The notes under the pieces are model-generated. The model did not search any database. It was not told where the DNA came from and saw only the letters and a list, made by a program, of their open reading frames with translations. A stretch of DNA of 64,000 bases from Acidobacteriota bacterium (GTDB lineage Bacteria > Acidobacteriota > Blastocatellia > Pyrinomonadales > Pyrinomonadaceae), in the NCBI GenBank assembly GCA_029781855.1, contig JAKOVX010000068.1, forward strand, positions 62,001-126,000, given 5' to 3'. Each line of letters opens with the position of its first letter. Position 1 is the first letter of the stretch. This document shows positions 8,578 through 18,300 of this stretch, piece by piece. Made by a program: the position numbers and the translations under genes.

Positions 8578-8787
8578 CGGATATTTCACTCCTATTTGCG
8601 ATAACCTAATTTAGCGATCCGATCCCAGAAACCTCAGCGTCCCGGACAGGGAGTTTGCGTGCCATTTTATGTTTCTGGCGCAGTACCTTTCACTCTCGAT
8701 TGGCTCTGAAACATTTTGAGGGCAATTGTGGTATAAAAGTAGTCAAATCCCGTCAGTACGACACAGATCATCTTAGGAGAAATAATA

Positions 8788-10539
8788 ATGTTACGACGCA
8801 AGATCGCAGGCACCTTTCTGCTATACGCCCTTTTGATGCCATCGGCATCTTTCGCTCAAATGGCAGCTCCGGCAACGGCCGTTTACACTGCACCCAAAGA
8901 GGACATCGATAAGATAAAAGACCAAGGGATGAACCATTCGCAGGTCATGCAAACCCTCAGTTACCTCACCAATGTTATCGGAGCTCGACTTACTGGCGGC
9001 CCGAACCTGAAACGTGCCAACGAATGGACCCGCGACACAATGATGAAATGGGGCATGGTAAATGGCCATCTCGAAGCGTGGGGTCCGTTCGGCCGTGGTT
9101 GGGAATTGAGGCATTTCTCGGCACAGGTTTCATCGCCCTACAGCTTTCCGGTGATCGCTTATCCTAAAGCCTGGTCACCGGGCCTTGACCGAATGGCGGA
9201 CATTCCTGCTGCAGCTGCAGGTGATAAAAAGAAGAAAGCGGCTACTGCGCCTCCAGCTCCATCGTCAACAATCACAGCAGATGTCGTCTATCTCGATGCG
9301 AAAAACGAGGCTGATTTGGCAAAGTACAAAGGTCAACTTAAAGGCAAGATCGTTCTGATGTCGGACGCCCGAGAGATAAAGGCGGATTTCACCGGCTACG
9401 GCAGCCGATTGACCGATGCTGAACTTTTGACAATGGCAAACGCTCAAGATCCTGCGACGGTTCAGAGACGCGGCGGAGTACCTAATCAAACGCAAATGCA
9501 GGCGAGACTGCAGCGCTTCGTCGATGGGATGAAGCGAGCGAAATTTGTTATCGAAGAGGGTGCCGCCGTAGCGGTCGATAATAGCTTTAATGGAAGCGGT
9601 GGCACCGTATTTGTCCAACAAGCATCAGTCGCGGCTGACGTTCCGGCGAATCCGATGGATTTCTTCACCCAGAAACGCCTCCAACCGTGGGACAAGGAAG
9701 CAGAGGCAAAGATGATCCCGCAGGTCACAATGGCCACAGAAGACTATAATCGCGTACTGCGAATGGTCCAGGCAGGCGAAAAGGTTCAGATGACCATCGA
9801 TCTTTCGGTCAAATACGACGATAACGACCCGATGGCATACAACACGATCGCAGAAATACCGGGCACGGATCCGAAACTGAAGGAGCAGCTTGTAATGCTC
9901 GGCGGACATATGGATTCCTGGCACAGCGGGACCGGAGCGACGGACAATGGCGCAGGTGTGGCCGTTGCGATGGAAGCCGCAAGGATCATTATGGCTGCTG
10001 GGCTGAAGCCGCGGCGAACAATCCGCGTGGCTCTCTGGTCCGGCGAGGAACAGGGACTTTTCGGTTCGTCTAATTACGTTAAACAGCATTTCGGCGAAAT
10101 GAAAGGCGGCCCCAATATTTTTGGCATTCCTGATCCGAATGCGGCAAAGCCGGAACTTATAAAGGGAGCAGACTACGATAAGCTATCGGCGTACTTCAAC
10201 CTTGATAACGGTACCGGCAAGATCCGTGGTGTATACACCCAGGGAAACTCGAAAGTGTGGCCGATCTTCCGTGCCTGGCTCGCACCGTTCGCCGATATGG
10301 GTGCATCTACATTGACAATGGAAAATACCGGCGGCACCGACCACCTATCCTTCGACCGGATCGGACTGCCGGGTTTTCAGTTCATTCAGGACGTTATCGA
10401 ATATGACACCAGAACCCACCATTCGAACCAGGACGTCTACGATCGGATTCAAGCCGACGATATGAAACAAGCTGCCACGATCATGGCCGCCTTCGTTTAT
10501 CAAACGGCGATGATGGACGAGAAGATGCCCACTAAATAG
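8788..10539 (+). CDS. M28-family aminopeptidase-like metallopeptidase, secreted
   Basis: A 583-residue exported peptidase. A signal peptide (about residues 1-23, ending SFA) is followed by an N-terminal accessory region (about 40-330) with an internal Lys/Ala/Pro-rich linker. The M28 di-zinc domain follows: GGHMDSWHSGTGATDNGAG supplies His and bridging Asp, WSGEEQGLFGS the catalytic/ligand Glu pair, then FNLDNGTG (Asp) and TGGTDHLSFD (last His). All expected ligands appear present. AGGAG lies before the ATG. M28 enzymes of this size are usually periplasmic or extracellular exopeptidases releasing N-terminal residues. It is monocistronic. Confidence 0.9.
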   Translation: MLRRKIAGTFLLYALLMPSASFAQMAAPATAVYTAPKEDIDKIKDQGMNHSQVMQTLSYLTNVIGARLTGGPNLKRANEWTRDTMMKWGMVNGHLEAWGPFGRGWELRHFSAQVSSPYSFPVIAYPKAWSPGLDRMADIPAAAAGDKKKKAATAPPAPSSTITADVVYLDAKNEADLAKYKGQLKGKIVLMSDAREIKADFTGYGSRLTDAELLTMANAQDPATVQRRGGVPNQTQMQARLQRFVDGMKRAKFVIEEGAAVAVDNSFNGSGGTVFVQQASVAADVPANPMDFFTQKRLQPWDKEAEAKMIPQVTMATEDYNRVLRMVQAGEKVQMTIDLSVKYDDNDPMAYNTIAEIPGTDPKLKEQLVMLGGHMDSWHSGTGATDNGAGVAVAMEAARIIMAAGLKPRRTIRVALWSGEEQGLFGSSNYVKQHFGEMKGGPNIFGIPDPNAAKPELIKGADYDKLSAYFNLDNGTGKIRGVYTQGNSKVWPIFRAWLAPFADMGASTLTMENTGGTDHLSFDRIGLPGFQFIQDVIEYDTRTHHSNQDVYDRIQADDMKQAATIMAAFVYQTAMMDEKMPTK

Positions 10540-10632
10540 TCGCTCGATATGAGATCAAGTCCGCCCGTAGGTTTCGACGAAGATTCTTGGGCCTTCGGGT
10601 GGACCTTTTGCAGGCTGGTCGCGTTCGCAATC

Positions 10633-11112
10633 TTATAGGTTGAGTTCCATAAACAAGATCCCGCCGTAGGGATTATCGTAATATGGACTTATCTCCCGAA
10701 AGCCGTAGCCCTCATAGAGGATTACTGCTTTCTCCATTTTCAATGGAAACGTGTCAAGGCGCATTGCTCGATATCCGATCTTACGAGCTTCAAAAATCAG
10801 TGCCTCGATCAGTTGGCTACCCACTCCCTTTCCCCAAAAACTGTTACGGACAAACAGGCGTTTCATTTCGCATATATCGGTGACCAGCGGACGGAGCGCG
10901 ATGCAGCCAGCCAGGCGAGTTTCGAAATACGCCAGTGATAGCCGGCCGCACGGTGTTGCGTATTTCCCAGGCAAATCAGCCAGTTCCTGTTCAAATCCCT
11001 GAAAGCAAAGATCAAGCCCGAGCCACTTTTCATACTCGCAAAACAGGGTGCGGGCTTCATCGATCTGCTCGTTTGTCTCAGCCTGAAGGATATCTATCAT
11101 CGCCTTACGCAA
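10633..11112 (-). CDS. GNAT-family N-acetyltransferase
   Basis: A protein of up to 159 residues with the GNAT fold. Visible are the beta-strand leading to the acetyl-CoA site, [18 protein letters not shown] (the Q/RxxGxG/A-like pyrophosphate-binding motif), the helix [13 protein letters not shown], and the late motif [16 protein letters not shown]. These features match the group of small GNATs acting on amino acids, amines or antibiotics; the substrate is unknown. The first possible start is the ATG at 11110-11112. A second, at 11098-11100, gives MIDILQAET, equally plausible. It is convergent with the M28 peptidase and divergent from the CbbQ-like ATPase. Confidence 0.8.
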   Translation of the reverse strand: MRKAMIDILQAETNEQIDEARTLFCEYEKWLGLDLCFQGFEQELADLPGKYATPCGRLSLAYFETRLAGCIALRPLVTDICEMKRLFVRNSFWGKGVGSQLIEALIFEARKIGYRAMRLDTFPLKMEKAVILYEGYGFREISPYYDNPYGGILFMELNL

Positions 11113-11181
11113 AACGAATTTATTCCAAAACTAACGAGACTCGATAACACAACCAGATTATTTGTTATAACATTATCCCTT

Positions 11182-11985
11182 ATGGAGTTAGCAGTTGAAC
11201 AGTACAAGGTGGCAAGCGAACCGTATTATCTGCCGATCGGACAAGAGGTCGAGTTATTTGAGGCGGCGTACGCGGCGAAGTTGCCGGCGATGCTCAAGGG
11301 TCCGACGGGATGCGGCAAGACGCGATTTGTCGAATACATGGCGCATCGCTTGAACCGGCCTCTGATCACTGTTGCCTGCCACGAGGATCTTTCGTCCACA
11401 GATCTCGTCGGCCGTTTTCTGCTTGAGGGCGACGAAACCATCTGGCACGACGGACCTCTGACAACCGCGGTTCGGGCCGGTGCGATCTGTTACCTGGATG
11501 AGGTTGTTGAGGCCCGCAAGGACACCGTCGTGATCATTCACCCGCTGACTGACGACCGCCGCCGCCTGCCGATCGAGAAGCGCGGGACGGTGATCGAAGC
11601 GCCGCCCGAATTCATGCTCGTAGTCAGTTACAATCCGGGTTATCAGTCGATCCTAAAGGATCTGAAACAGTCGACCCGGCAGCGATTCGTCGCGATGGAG
11701 TTCGATTACCCGGACGCCGAGGCCGAAACTCAGATCGTGGCAAAAGAAGGCGGTATCGACGAAGACATTGCTGCGGATCTCGTCAAGATCGGTCAAAAGG
11801 TACGCAACCTTCGCGGGCACGGTCTAGAAGAGGGCGTTTCGACACGTCTCCTTATTTATGCCGCCCAAATGATCGCCCAAGGAATTTCGCCGGTCGACGC
11901 GGCAAATGTGGCTATTTGCTCACCGATAACCGACGACCGTGAACTACAGCGAAGTATCCGCGAGATCGTAACGACAATAATTTAG
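11182..11985 (+). CDS. MoxR/CbbQ/NorQ-type AAA+ ATPase
   Basis: A 267-residue AAA+ ATPase. Walker A is GPTGCGKT at residues 40-47, the Walker B strand is [12 protein letters not shown], the sensor-1 region is [12 protein letters not shown], and the CbbQ/NirQ/NorQ C-terminal domain follows ([18 protein letters not shown]). These ATPases act with a von Willebrand A partner (CbbO/NorD) to insert metals or remodel enzymes such as RuBisCO or nitric oxide reductase. No such partner or client is next to it, which is unusual. No obvious Shine-Dalgarno precedes the ATG. The function is inferred to be chaperone-like; the client is unknown. Confidence 0.88.
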   Translation: MELAVEQYKVASEPYYLPIGQEVELFEAAYAAKLPAMLKGPTGCGKTRFVEYMAHRLNRPLITVACHEDLSSTDLVGRFLLEGDETIWHDGPLTTAVRAGAICYLDEVVEARKDTVVIIHPLTDDRRRLPIEKRGTVIEAPPEFMLVVSYNPGYQSILKDLKQSTRQRFVAMEFDYPDAEAETQIVAKEGGIDEDIAADLVKIGQKVRNLRGHGLEEGVSTRLLIYAAQMIAQGISPVDAANVAICSPITDDRELQRSIREIVTTII

Positions 11986-12018
11986 TCAAAAGTGCCTGCA
12001 TAAGTCATGGGGGCTTAT

Positions 12019-12468
12019 ATGTCGATTTATTGGCTATGTATTATTCCGGGTCTCCTTTGGTTTTCTGCGCTGCTGTTGCAATCGGACCGTTTGAATAGCC
12101 GGATCACGGCGAATCTCTTTTTGCTTGGGTCTGTACTTTGCGTTGCGGTGGGGTTGTTACTTGTTCGATTCAATGCCTTTCCTCATAATGGTGGGTTTTT
12201 CGTTGTGGTTTTTGCGGTTCCGCTTATTTTTACCGGTATTTTCGAGGTTTTGCGCCTTATCTACCGAGCCATCCGACATGAAAACCCGTGCATCAATGTC
12301 CGTTCAGGCCGTTGGATCGGCGATCCCCCAGTTGATGGTTTCTACACGACATACCCGCCCGAAAAAGTGATCACTTGGGCTGATGTCCTCTTCGGGATAT
12401 CGCAGATGATGGTACCGACCGTGGTCGCAATGGTCCTGATCATTTGCGCGCTGGCGATGAAGTGGTGA
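12019..12468 (+). CDS. Hypothetical four-TM membrane protein
   Basis: About 149 residues with four hydrophobic segments: residues 1-17, about 28-46, about 55-75 and the C-terminal 125-147. A polar cytoplasmic or periplasmic loop (about 80-122, HENPCINVRSGRWIGDPP) lies between segments 3 and 4. An ATG at 12007 is also in frame, but the run of five G just before the second ATG works as a ribosome site for the start chosen here. I recognise no family. It follows the CbbQ-like gene by about 30 bases and may be co-transcribed with it; no functional link is shown. Confidence 0.6.
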   Translation: MSIYWLCIIPGLLWFSALLLQSDRLNSRITANLFLLGSVLCVAVGLLLVRFNAFPHNGGFFVVVFAVPLIFTGIFEVLRLIYRAIRHENPCINVRSGRWIGDPPVDGFYTTYPPEKVITWADVLFGISQMMVPTVVAMVLIICALAMKW

Positions 12469-12526
12469 CATTGGATCCTCGGCCGCGCGCAGGGACCTTG
12501 GCGAAAGGATGTTGAATGAGCAGATG

Positions 12527-13015
12527 TTAATAATAGGTCTGATAGCTTAGAACGCGCCAGCGGTCTTCGCCGGCCTTTTCGACGTCGATCCAGGCGAGGC
12601 CGATGAGGGTTTTAGGGGTGTTCGCGGTTGGATCGCTGCGGTCGGCACGGGAAACGCTATACACGAGGATCGACTGCTTTCCGAAATCCTGGCGGTCGGC
12701 TATCGACCATTTCTGTATCGGATAGACGCTTTCCTTATCGCAGCTGTCTTTCGTATGCTCGGCATCCAACGTCGGAAGTTTGAGAATCTTTTCGCAGTTG
12801 CCGTTCTTTAGCTCCTGCAAGATCTTTTCGGCCTCATCCTCGGGCCCGCGTTCTCGGAAAGGGTTTTGGATGAGAAAGGCGTTCTGCTCGGCCGCACGGT
12901 CACCATATCGAAATACGACCGCGCTTTTACGGGTTAAGTAGAGGTAGGAGATCGCGACTACAATAAGCACAGCAACTACGATTGCAATGATCTTGAGCTT
13001 CATTGGCATATTCAC
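12527..13015 (-). CDS. Hypothetical membrane-anchored protein
   Basis: A 162-residue protein with one N-terminal membrane segment (residues about 7-27, KIIAIVVAVLIVVAISYLYL) and a soluble domain outside the membrane. The domain has a Cys pair (NCEKIL and KDSCDKE) and ends in a strand-rich stretch typical of small NTF2-like or DUF4878-like secreted domains (TPKTLIGLAWIDVEK... RWRVLSYQTYY). That resemblance is weak and is offered only as a guess. It is convergent with the four-TM protein gene and divergent from the lipoprotein gene at 13160. Confidence 0.55.
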   Translation of the reverse strand: MNMPMKLKIIAIVVAVLIVVAISYLYLTRKSAVVFRYGDRAAEQNAFLIQNPFRERGPEDEAEKILQELKNGNCEKILKLPTLDAEHTKDSCDKESVYPIQKWSIADRQDFGKQSILVYSVSRADRSDPTANTPKTLIGLAWIDVEKAGEDRWRVLSYQTYY

Positions 13016-13159
13016 GATTGTATAGCAAAAAAGAGATTCTGGTCATTAAACCTCGGTCTGACAGCAACATCCAAACCACTCTCCCGAACACCCGCTCGGC
13101 AAGCTGTGGAAACAGGGCAGGTTGCTTTTGGAACTAAATTACTAGAGTTTAGACTTGTA

Positions 13160-13591
13160 ATGTCACTTAGCATTTGCATCAAGCTCTCTACATACCTTCT
13201 AGTTCTCGCTACAGTGTTGGGAGGTTGTAGAGATCGTCTTGCTGAAGAGGTAGAGCAGAAGATCGCCGGATCCGAAACGCTTAGTCGTATTGATCAGATC
13301 TGCCAGGAATTTCCAAAACCCAAATCCTTTGAATTGGAGAAGAAAAGGATTTACGGAAACTCGACAACTTCAGGCATTAACTGTCAATATATCGCTCATT
13401 TGCCATTTGAAGAAGTGAGGACTTTCTATCAAAATCCAAGGCTGCTAGAAGATTACAGCTTCGGGACTGAAGATGACGCTCAACCCCTCATAACTGAGAT
13501 TTCGTTTCGGCGAGATGAAGTGTCTATCAATATTGAAAATCATCCTCCGTCAGGGATAGTTAATATCGGATGTAGTGTAGCCCTTAAATGA
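13160..13591 (+). CDS. Hypothetical lipoprotein
   Basis: A 143-residue protein with a lipoprotein signal peptide: a positive start, hydrophobic core (LSTYLLVLATV) and lipobox LGGC, giving a lipid-anchored Cys about 22 residues in. The mature part is charged, with two further Cys (QICQEF and INCQYI) and no repeat or motif I recognise. A longer frame begins at 13106 but would put 18 residues ahead of the signal peptide, so the ATG at 13160 is preferred. The base composition is AT-richer than most of the window. It is a single gene. Confidence 0.6.
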   Translation: MSLSICIKLSTYLLVLATVLGGCRDRLAEEVEQKIAGSETLSRIDQICQEFPKPKSFELEKKRIYGNSTTSGINCQYIAHLPFEEVRTFYQNPRLLEDYSFGTEDDAQPLITEISFRRDEVSINIENHPPSGIVNIGCSVALK

Positions 13592-13714
13592 AGGCCTATT
13601 TTTCTTCGAAATCGGATCATTCGCGACTTAAAATCCTCGAGTCAGGAGAATATCTCAAATTTCGATGCCTTAAGTGTTTATGATATATTCCCAAGACATT
13701 GGAATAAATTGAGT

Positions 13715-15076
13715 ATGGGCCAGATCAATCGCCGCGAGTTTCTAGGGATATTGGGGGCAGCTACGGCATCAGTCGCGCTTGGCTCGCAGCCAGTTCTCGG
13801 TCAGAAAGAAGCTAAGAGTTGCGTGATCATCGGCTCAGGCTTTGCCGGGTTGGCGGCCGGTTTCAAGCTTAAAACTGCCGGTTGGGACGTCACGATCCTT
13901 GAGGCACGCAGCCGCGTCGGCGGGCGGGTGTTTTCTTACTCCTTGCCGCAGAACCCAAAGCTCATTTGCGAACTTGGAGCCGAATGGGTCGGCGAGAGCC
14001 ACGAACGGCTCAAGGCACTCTGCCACGATTTCAAAATAGGCCTACAAAAACATCAGTTTGACGACTATTTGATGCAAAACGGCACGATCTCCAGGCCGAG
14101 CGAGTGGAGTTTTTCGCCGCAGGCCAAGGCGGCCCTCGACCAAATGATCGCTGGATACGGAAAGCTCTCAACGCTGGAAAAGAACCAGCTCGACCGGCTC
14201 GACTGGTGGACCCAACTTGAAAAGATAGGCTTTACGCCAAACGATCTTCGCATTCGCGACCTGATGGACAGCACGGATTTTGGTGAGTCGATTCGGGAAG
14301 TCTCAGCGTTTGCGGCACTCGCCGAATATGCCGAATCTAGCCCGAAGAATGAGATGGACTATAAGATGACGGGCGGCAATTCGCGGCTTGTCAACGAATT
14401 CGCCGATCGGATAGGCCGTGAAAATATAAGACTTGGAGCGAAGGTGAGCGAGATCCGTCAAAGCAAGGGAATCGTGACCGTTAAAGCCGGCGATGATGTG
14501 TTTCGGGCAGACGCTTGTATTTGTACCGCTCCTGTCGCGAGCCTCCGCAAGATAAAATTTGACCCGCCGTTACCTCCGGCTCAGGCCGCTGCTGCCGAGA
14601 GACTTGGTTACGCTCGAATAATCAAGAATAGTGTGCTCTACGACGAGCGGTTTTGGAATGCCGAGAATTTTTCCATGGTTTCAGACACCACGTCACACTA
14701 TTATTTTCACAGTACGCAGGGCCAGCCCGATAAACAGGGCATACTGACTGCGTACGCGATCGGCGATAAGGCAGATGTACTCGCGTCGCAGAGTGATGAA
14801 CGGCGAATGGCATTGATCACCCGGGATCTTGTAGATTTCGACGTTAACGCGCCGAAACTTGCCCGAGGCATTGCGTCATACGCGTGGCAGCGGGACGAGT
14901 ATACTGAGGGTGCCTACGCGATCTATCGTCCCGGACAGTGGTTCGGGCTGCGGCCGATATTGGCTCGCCCACATGGAAAGGTCCTTTTCGCCGGTGAACA
15001 CCTCGCCGATTGGCAAGGATTTATGGAAGGCGCGATCGAGACAGGTGAAGCATCCGCAGCGGCACTTTTAAAGTGA
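13715..15076 (+). CDS. Tat-exported FAD-dependent amine oxidase
   Basis: A roughly 453-residue flavoprotein of the amine oxidase/monoamine oxidase group, which oxidises amines to imines with release of hydrogen peroxide. The N-terminus is a twin-arginine signal (NRREFLGILGAATASVALG), so it is exported folded with FAD. The dinucleotide motif is CVIIGSGFAGLAAGFKLKTAG, with the downstream ILEARSRVGGRVFS that is characteristic of this family. The C-terminal FAD-binding end reads VLFAGEHLADWQGFMEGAIETG. A TTG two codons earlier is a possible alternative start. The substrate is unknown. No partner gene; the TonB-dependent receptor lies 300 bases on. Confidence 0.88.
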   Translation: MGQINRREFLGILGAATASVALGSQPVLGQKEAKSCVIIGSGFAGLAAGFKLKTAGWDVTILEARSRVGGRVFSYSLPQNPKLICELGAEWVGESHERLKALCHDFKIGLQKHQFDDYLMQNGTISRPSEWSFSPQAKAALDQMIAGYGKLSTLEKNQLDRLDWWTQLEKIGFTPNDLRIRDLMDSTDFGESIREVSAFAALAEYAESSPKNEMDYKMTGGNSRLVNEFADRIGRENIRLGAKVSEIRQSKGIVTVKAGDDVFRADACICTAPVASLRKIKFDPPLPPAQAAAAERLGYARIIKNSVLYDERFWNAENFSMVSDTTSHYYFHSTQGQPDKQGILTAYAIGDKADVLASQSDERRMALITRDLVDFDVNAPKLARGIASYAWQRDEYTEGAYAIYRPGQWFGLRPILARPHGKVLFAGEHLADWQGFMEGAIETGEASAAALLK

Positions 15077-15382
15077 AGCAAGAACCATTTCCATGCTCTC
15101 GATCCACATTCGTGTCCGACAGCTAAGAAGTCCTTGTAATCGATAATTGACCCCCCTCGATCCGCGCTCACACTCTTTGACCATTCGAGGTCGTCTCGGA
15201 GACGCACTTCTCATAATTAACACACACTTAACATGCCTTTCACTTTCGTGTAACCTCCCAAGCCTAATCTTCACATTGCTACCAGGAAATTTAGCAGATT
15301 AAGGGAACGAGGGCGGTCTTTGCGGCGAGAGCTGTAATTTTCCGCCCGAAATAAATTTCTACCCGAATCCGAAGGAGTAATA
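15077..15382. other. Intergenic leader of the TonB-dependent receptor gene
   Basis: About 306 bases with no credible coding sequence. The right end carries the ribosome site AAGGAG just before the receptor ATG. The stretch is probably promoter plus 5' untranslated region. I see no clear -35/-10 pair, no riboswitch I can name and no terminator for the amine oxidase gene. Confidence 0.5.
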
Positions 15383-18300
15383 ATGAAAGCGAAAAATCTT
15401 GTGTTCAAGATATCGAGTTTAACCACGATCTTATTGGTTTTATTTATTAGTGCATTTGCACAGGGCGACGGCCGCATCGCCGGAACAGTTACTGATACTG
15501 CCGGAGCCGTCGTTCCCGGAGCAACGGTAACCATCACGAATGAGGCAACGGGCGACGTTCGCACGGCGACTTCGTCGGCTCAGGGTTCATTTTTGATCGT
15601 TGCTCTGAAGCCATCAACTTATACAGTTGCCGTTTCTTCGAGCAATTTCGAGACACTGACCAGGTCCAAACTGACACTGCTTGTCGGCCAGCAACTTGAC
15701 CTCGATCTCAAACTGCAGGCCAAGGGAGTCAAGGTCGAGGTGAACGTAGTAGCCGGCGAGGAATCGCTCGCAAACACCTCGTCAGCAAGTCTCAGTGCCA
15801 ACGTCAACCCACGTGAGGTGGAAGGTTTGCCGATCAACGGTCGGCAACTGTCCCAGCTTTATCTGCAAGCTCCCGGAGGCGTCAATAGCGGCACCGGAAC
15901 ATTCGGAGACATTCGTTTCTCCGGTCGGGCCAATCAACAAAACGTCATTCGATACGACGGTGTCGAAGGAACCGGCATCATCGATGCGAGTCCGGGCAAC
16001 CTGAACGGTGAGGTCCCGTCGCCGTTTCGGCTTCAGTCCAGCCTCGAGAACGTTCAGGAATTTCGCGTAGATTCAAGCAACTTCCCGGCAGAATACGGTA
16101 CAGGCACGGGCGGCCAGATCAGCGTTGTGACCAAATCTGGCGGCAATGAATTTCACGGCTCTGTTTTTGAATATCTTCGCCGCGACGGTCTCGATGCCCG
16201 CAACTTTTTCGAAAACAGTTCACCGGGTATTCCCAAGGGCAAGCTGACACTCGACCAGTTTGGCGGCTCGGTCGGCGGCCCGATAATCAAGGACAAATTC
16301 TTCTTCTTCGGCAGCTACGAAAGGTATCGCGGCCGTTTCGGTCTGAACTTCGTTGAGGCGGCTCCGAGCCTGAGCCTTGCCCAGCCGGGAGCGCTCATAC
16401 CCGGAACGACGACGCCAGTCAATCCGTCGGTCCAGCCATTTATCGCGGCGTTTCGCAGCTCGAATGCCGTAGTAGTTCCGGGTGGTACGGCTGTGTCAGG
16501 CTTTGACATTGTTCAGCTTCAGGATAATGAAAAGACAGACGAAAAGGCCTATGCCCTCCGGCTCGACTATCAGGTCAACCCTCTCAATAAGCTCTTCTTT
16601 CGCTATTTCCGCGACGAGGGAAAGGATATTGCACCGGAGGGTGTTTCCGGCCGTGTCGTAACCATCGAAGCGATCCCGCAAAATGCCGTGATCGGCTACC
16701 AGAGCATCATAAACAACAGCGGTTCGCTGATCAACGAGTTCAAGGTCGGATACAACGGAGCGAGAACACGTATTAATGGCTCCGCCCCGACGGTTGGCGG
16801 CCTTGATTTTACAAACCTCACGCTCAATATTTCGGGCAGCGTCGCGAATACCGGTATCGCAGGACAGGGCACCTCGTCGGGTATCTCGATCCCGGGCGGC
16901 CTCGTCCGTGCAAATAGTGCAACGAATGGCCGTGGCCAACCGTACACGCCGTACTCTGTCGGCTTTATTGACAGCCTGAGCTGGATCAAGGGCAATCACA
17001 ATTTCAAATTCGGCGGCGAGGTTCGCCTCGTTCGTCTCTACACTGACCGCCAAGGCGGTACGACCTACACATTCTCAAATTTGACTGCGTTCCTTTCGAA
17101 TACGCCGTCGTCCGTTCAGTACCTCGGCGATGTTAGTGCTCCGAGCCCATTCACATCGGGTCCGGGCGGGACTCGGCTTGCAAAACAGCAGTACTACATC
17201 GGTTACGCCCAGGATGAATGGAAGTTACGACCCGGCCTTACGCTCAGCTATGGCCTCCGGTACGAATATTATTCATCGCTGCTGGAGGCGCATAATCAGA
17301 TGATCCTGTTCAACATTGAAACAGGAGTGCTTCGCCCTCCGACCGAAAAGCCGTACCTCACCTCAAAGGCGAATTTCGGTCCGCGTGTTGCGATGACCTG
17401 GTCGCCAAACCAGTCAGGAACCGGTTTCTTCGGCGGAGGCAAGACAGTTTTCCGCGGCGGTTTCGGCATCTACTACGGACCAGGGCAGACGGAGGATCAG
17501 ATCCAGCCGATCGAGAGCGACCGCATCAGCTCGACGATCACCAGCGGTTCGCTGCTTGCGTTCCCGGCGAACATTCCGGGAATTGTCGCTAATTTCAACT
17601 CGAATCCGAATAACCGCAGCTATCAGCCGCGAGCATACGCCAACGATTACAAGGTTCCCGAGCGTGTATATCAGTACACATTCTCGTGGCAGCAGCAGCT
17701 TCCGTTCAACGTAACCTCAACGGTCGCCTATGTCGGCAGTCAGGGCCGCAACCTCTTCCTGCGGAGCGTCGCCAACCAGATCCTGCCGGGGCAAACGTCG
17801 ATCGTTAACGGTACCAACATCCCGACGGGCGTTGGCGTGGTCAATAGAACGGACCCGATGACCGGCCAGGTGATCGGTGTCAATACTGTTCGCCAATTCA
17901 GCATCGTGAGTGGTACGTCTGTCCAGAACCCGTATGCCGAGGTCGACTATAAAACGAGCGGCGGCGACGACCACTACAATGCATTGCAGGTCTCGCTGCA
18001 GCGGAGTTTTAACAGCGGCCTGACGATGAATGCCCAGTACACGTTCGGCAAGAGTGCTGGTACATCAGCTGGTTCGAACGAGGCCCGCACGTCGGCAGCA
18101 CTGGATAATTTCGAGGCCGACCGCGGACGGAACAACTTCGACATTCGCCACACCTTTAACCTGTCGGCTCTGTATGAACTTCCGTTCGGTAAGGGCCGCC
18201 GGTTCGATTTTGGTTCGACCGGCAATGTCCTGCTCGGCGGCTGGGAGATCGGCGGTATCGTCAATGCCCGCAGCGGCGTTCCGGTCGAAGTGCTGGTGGT

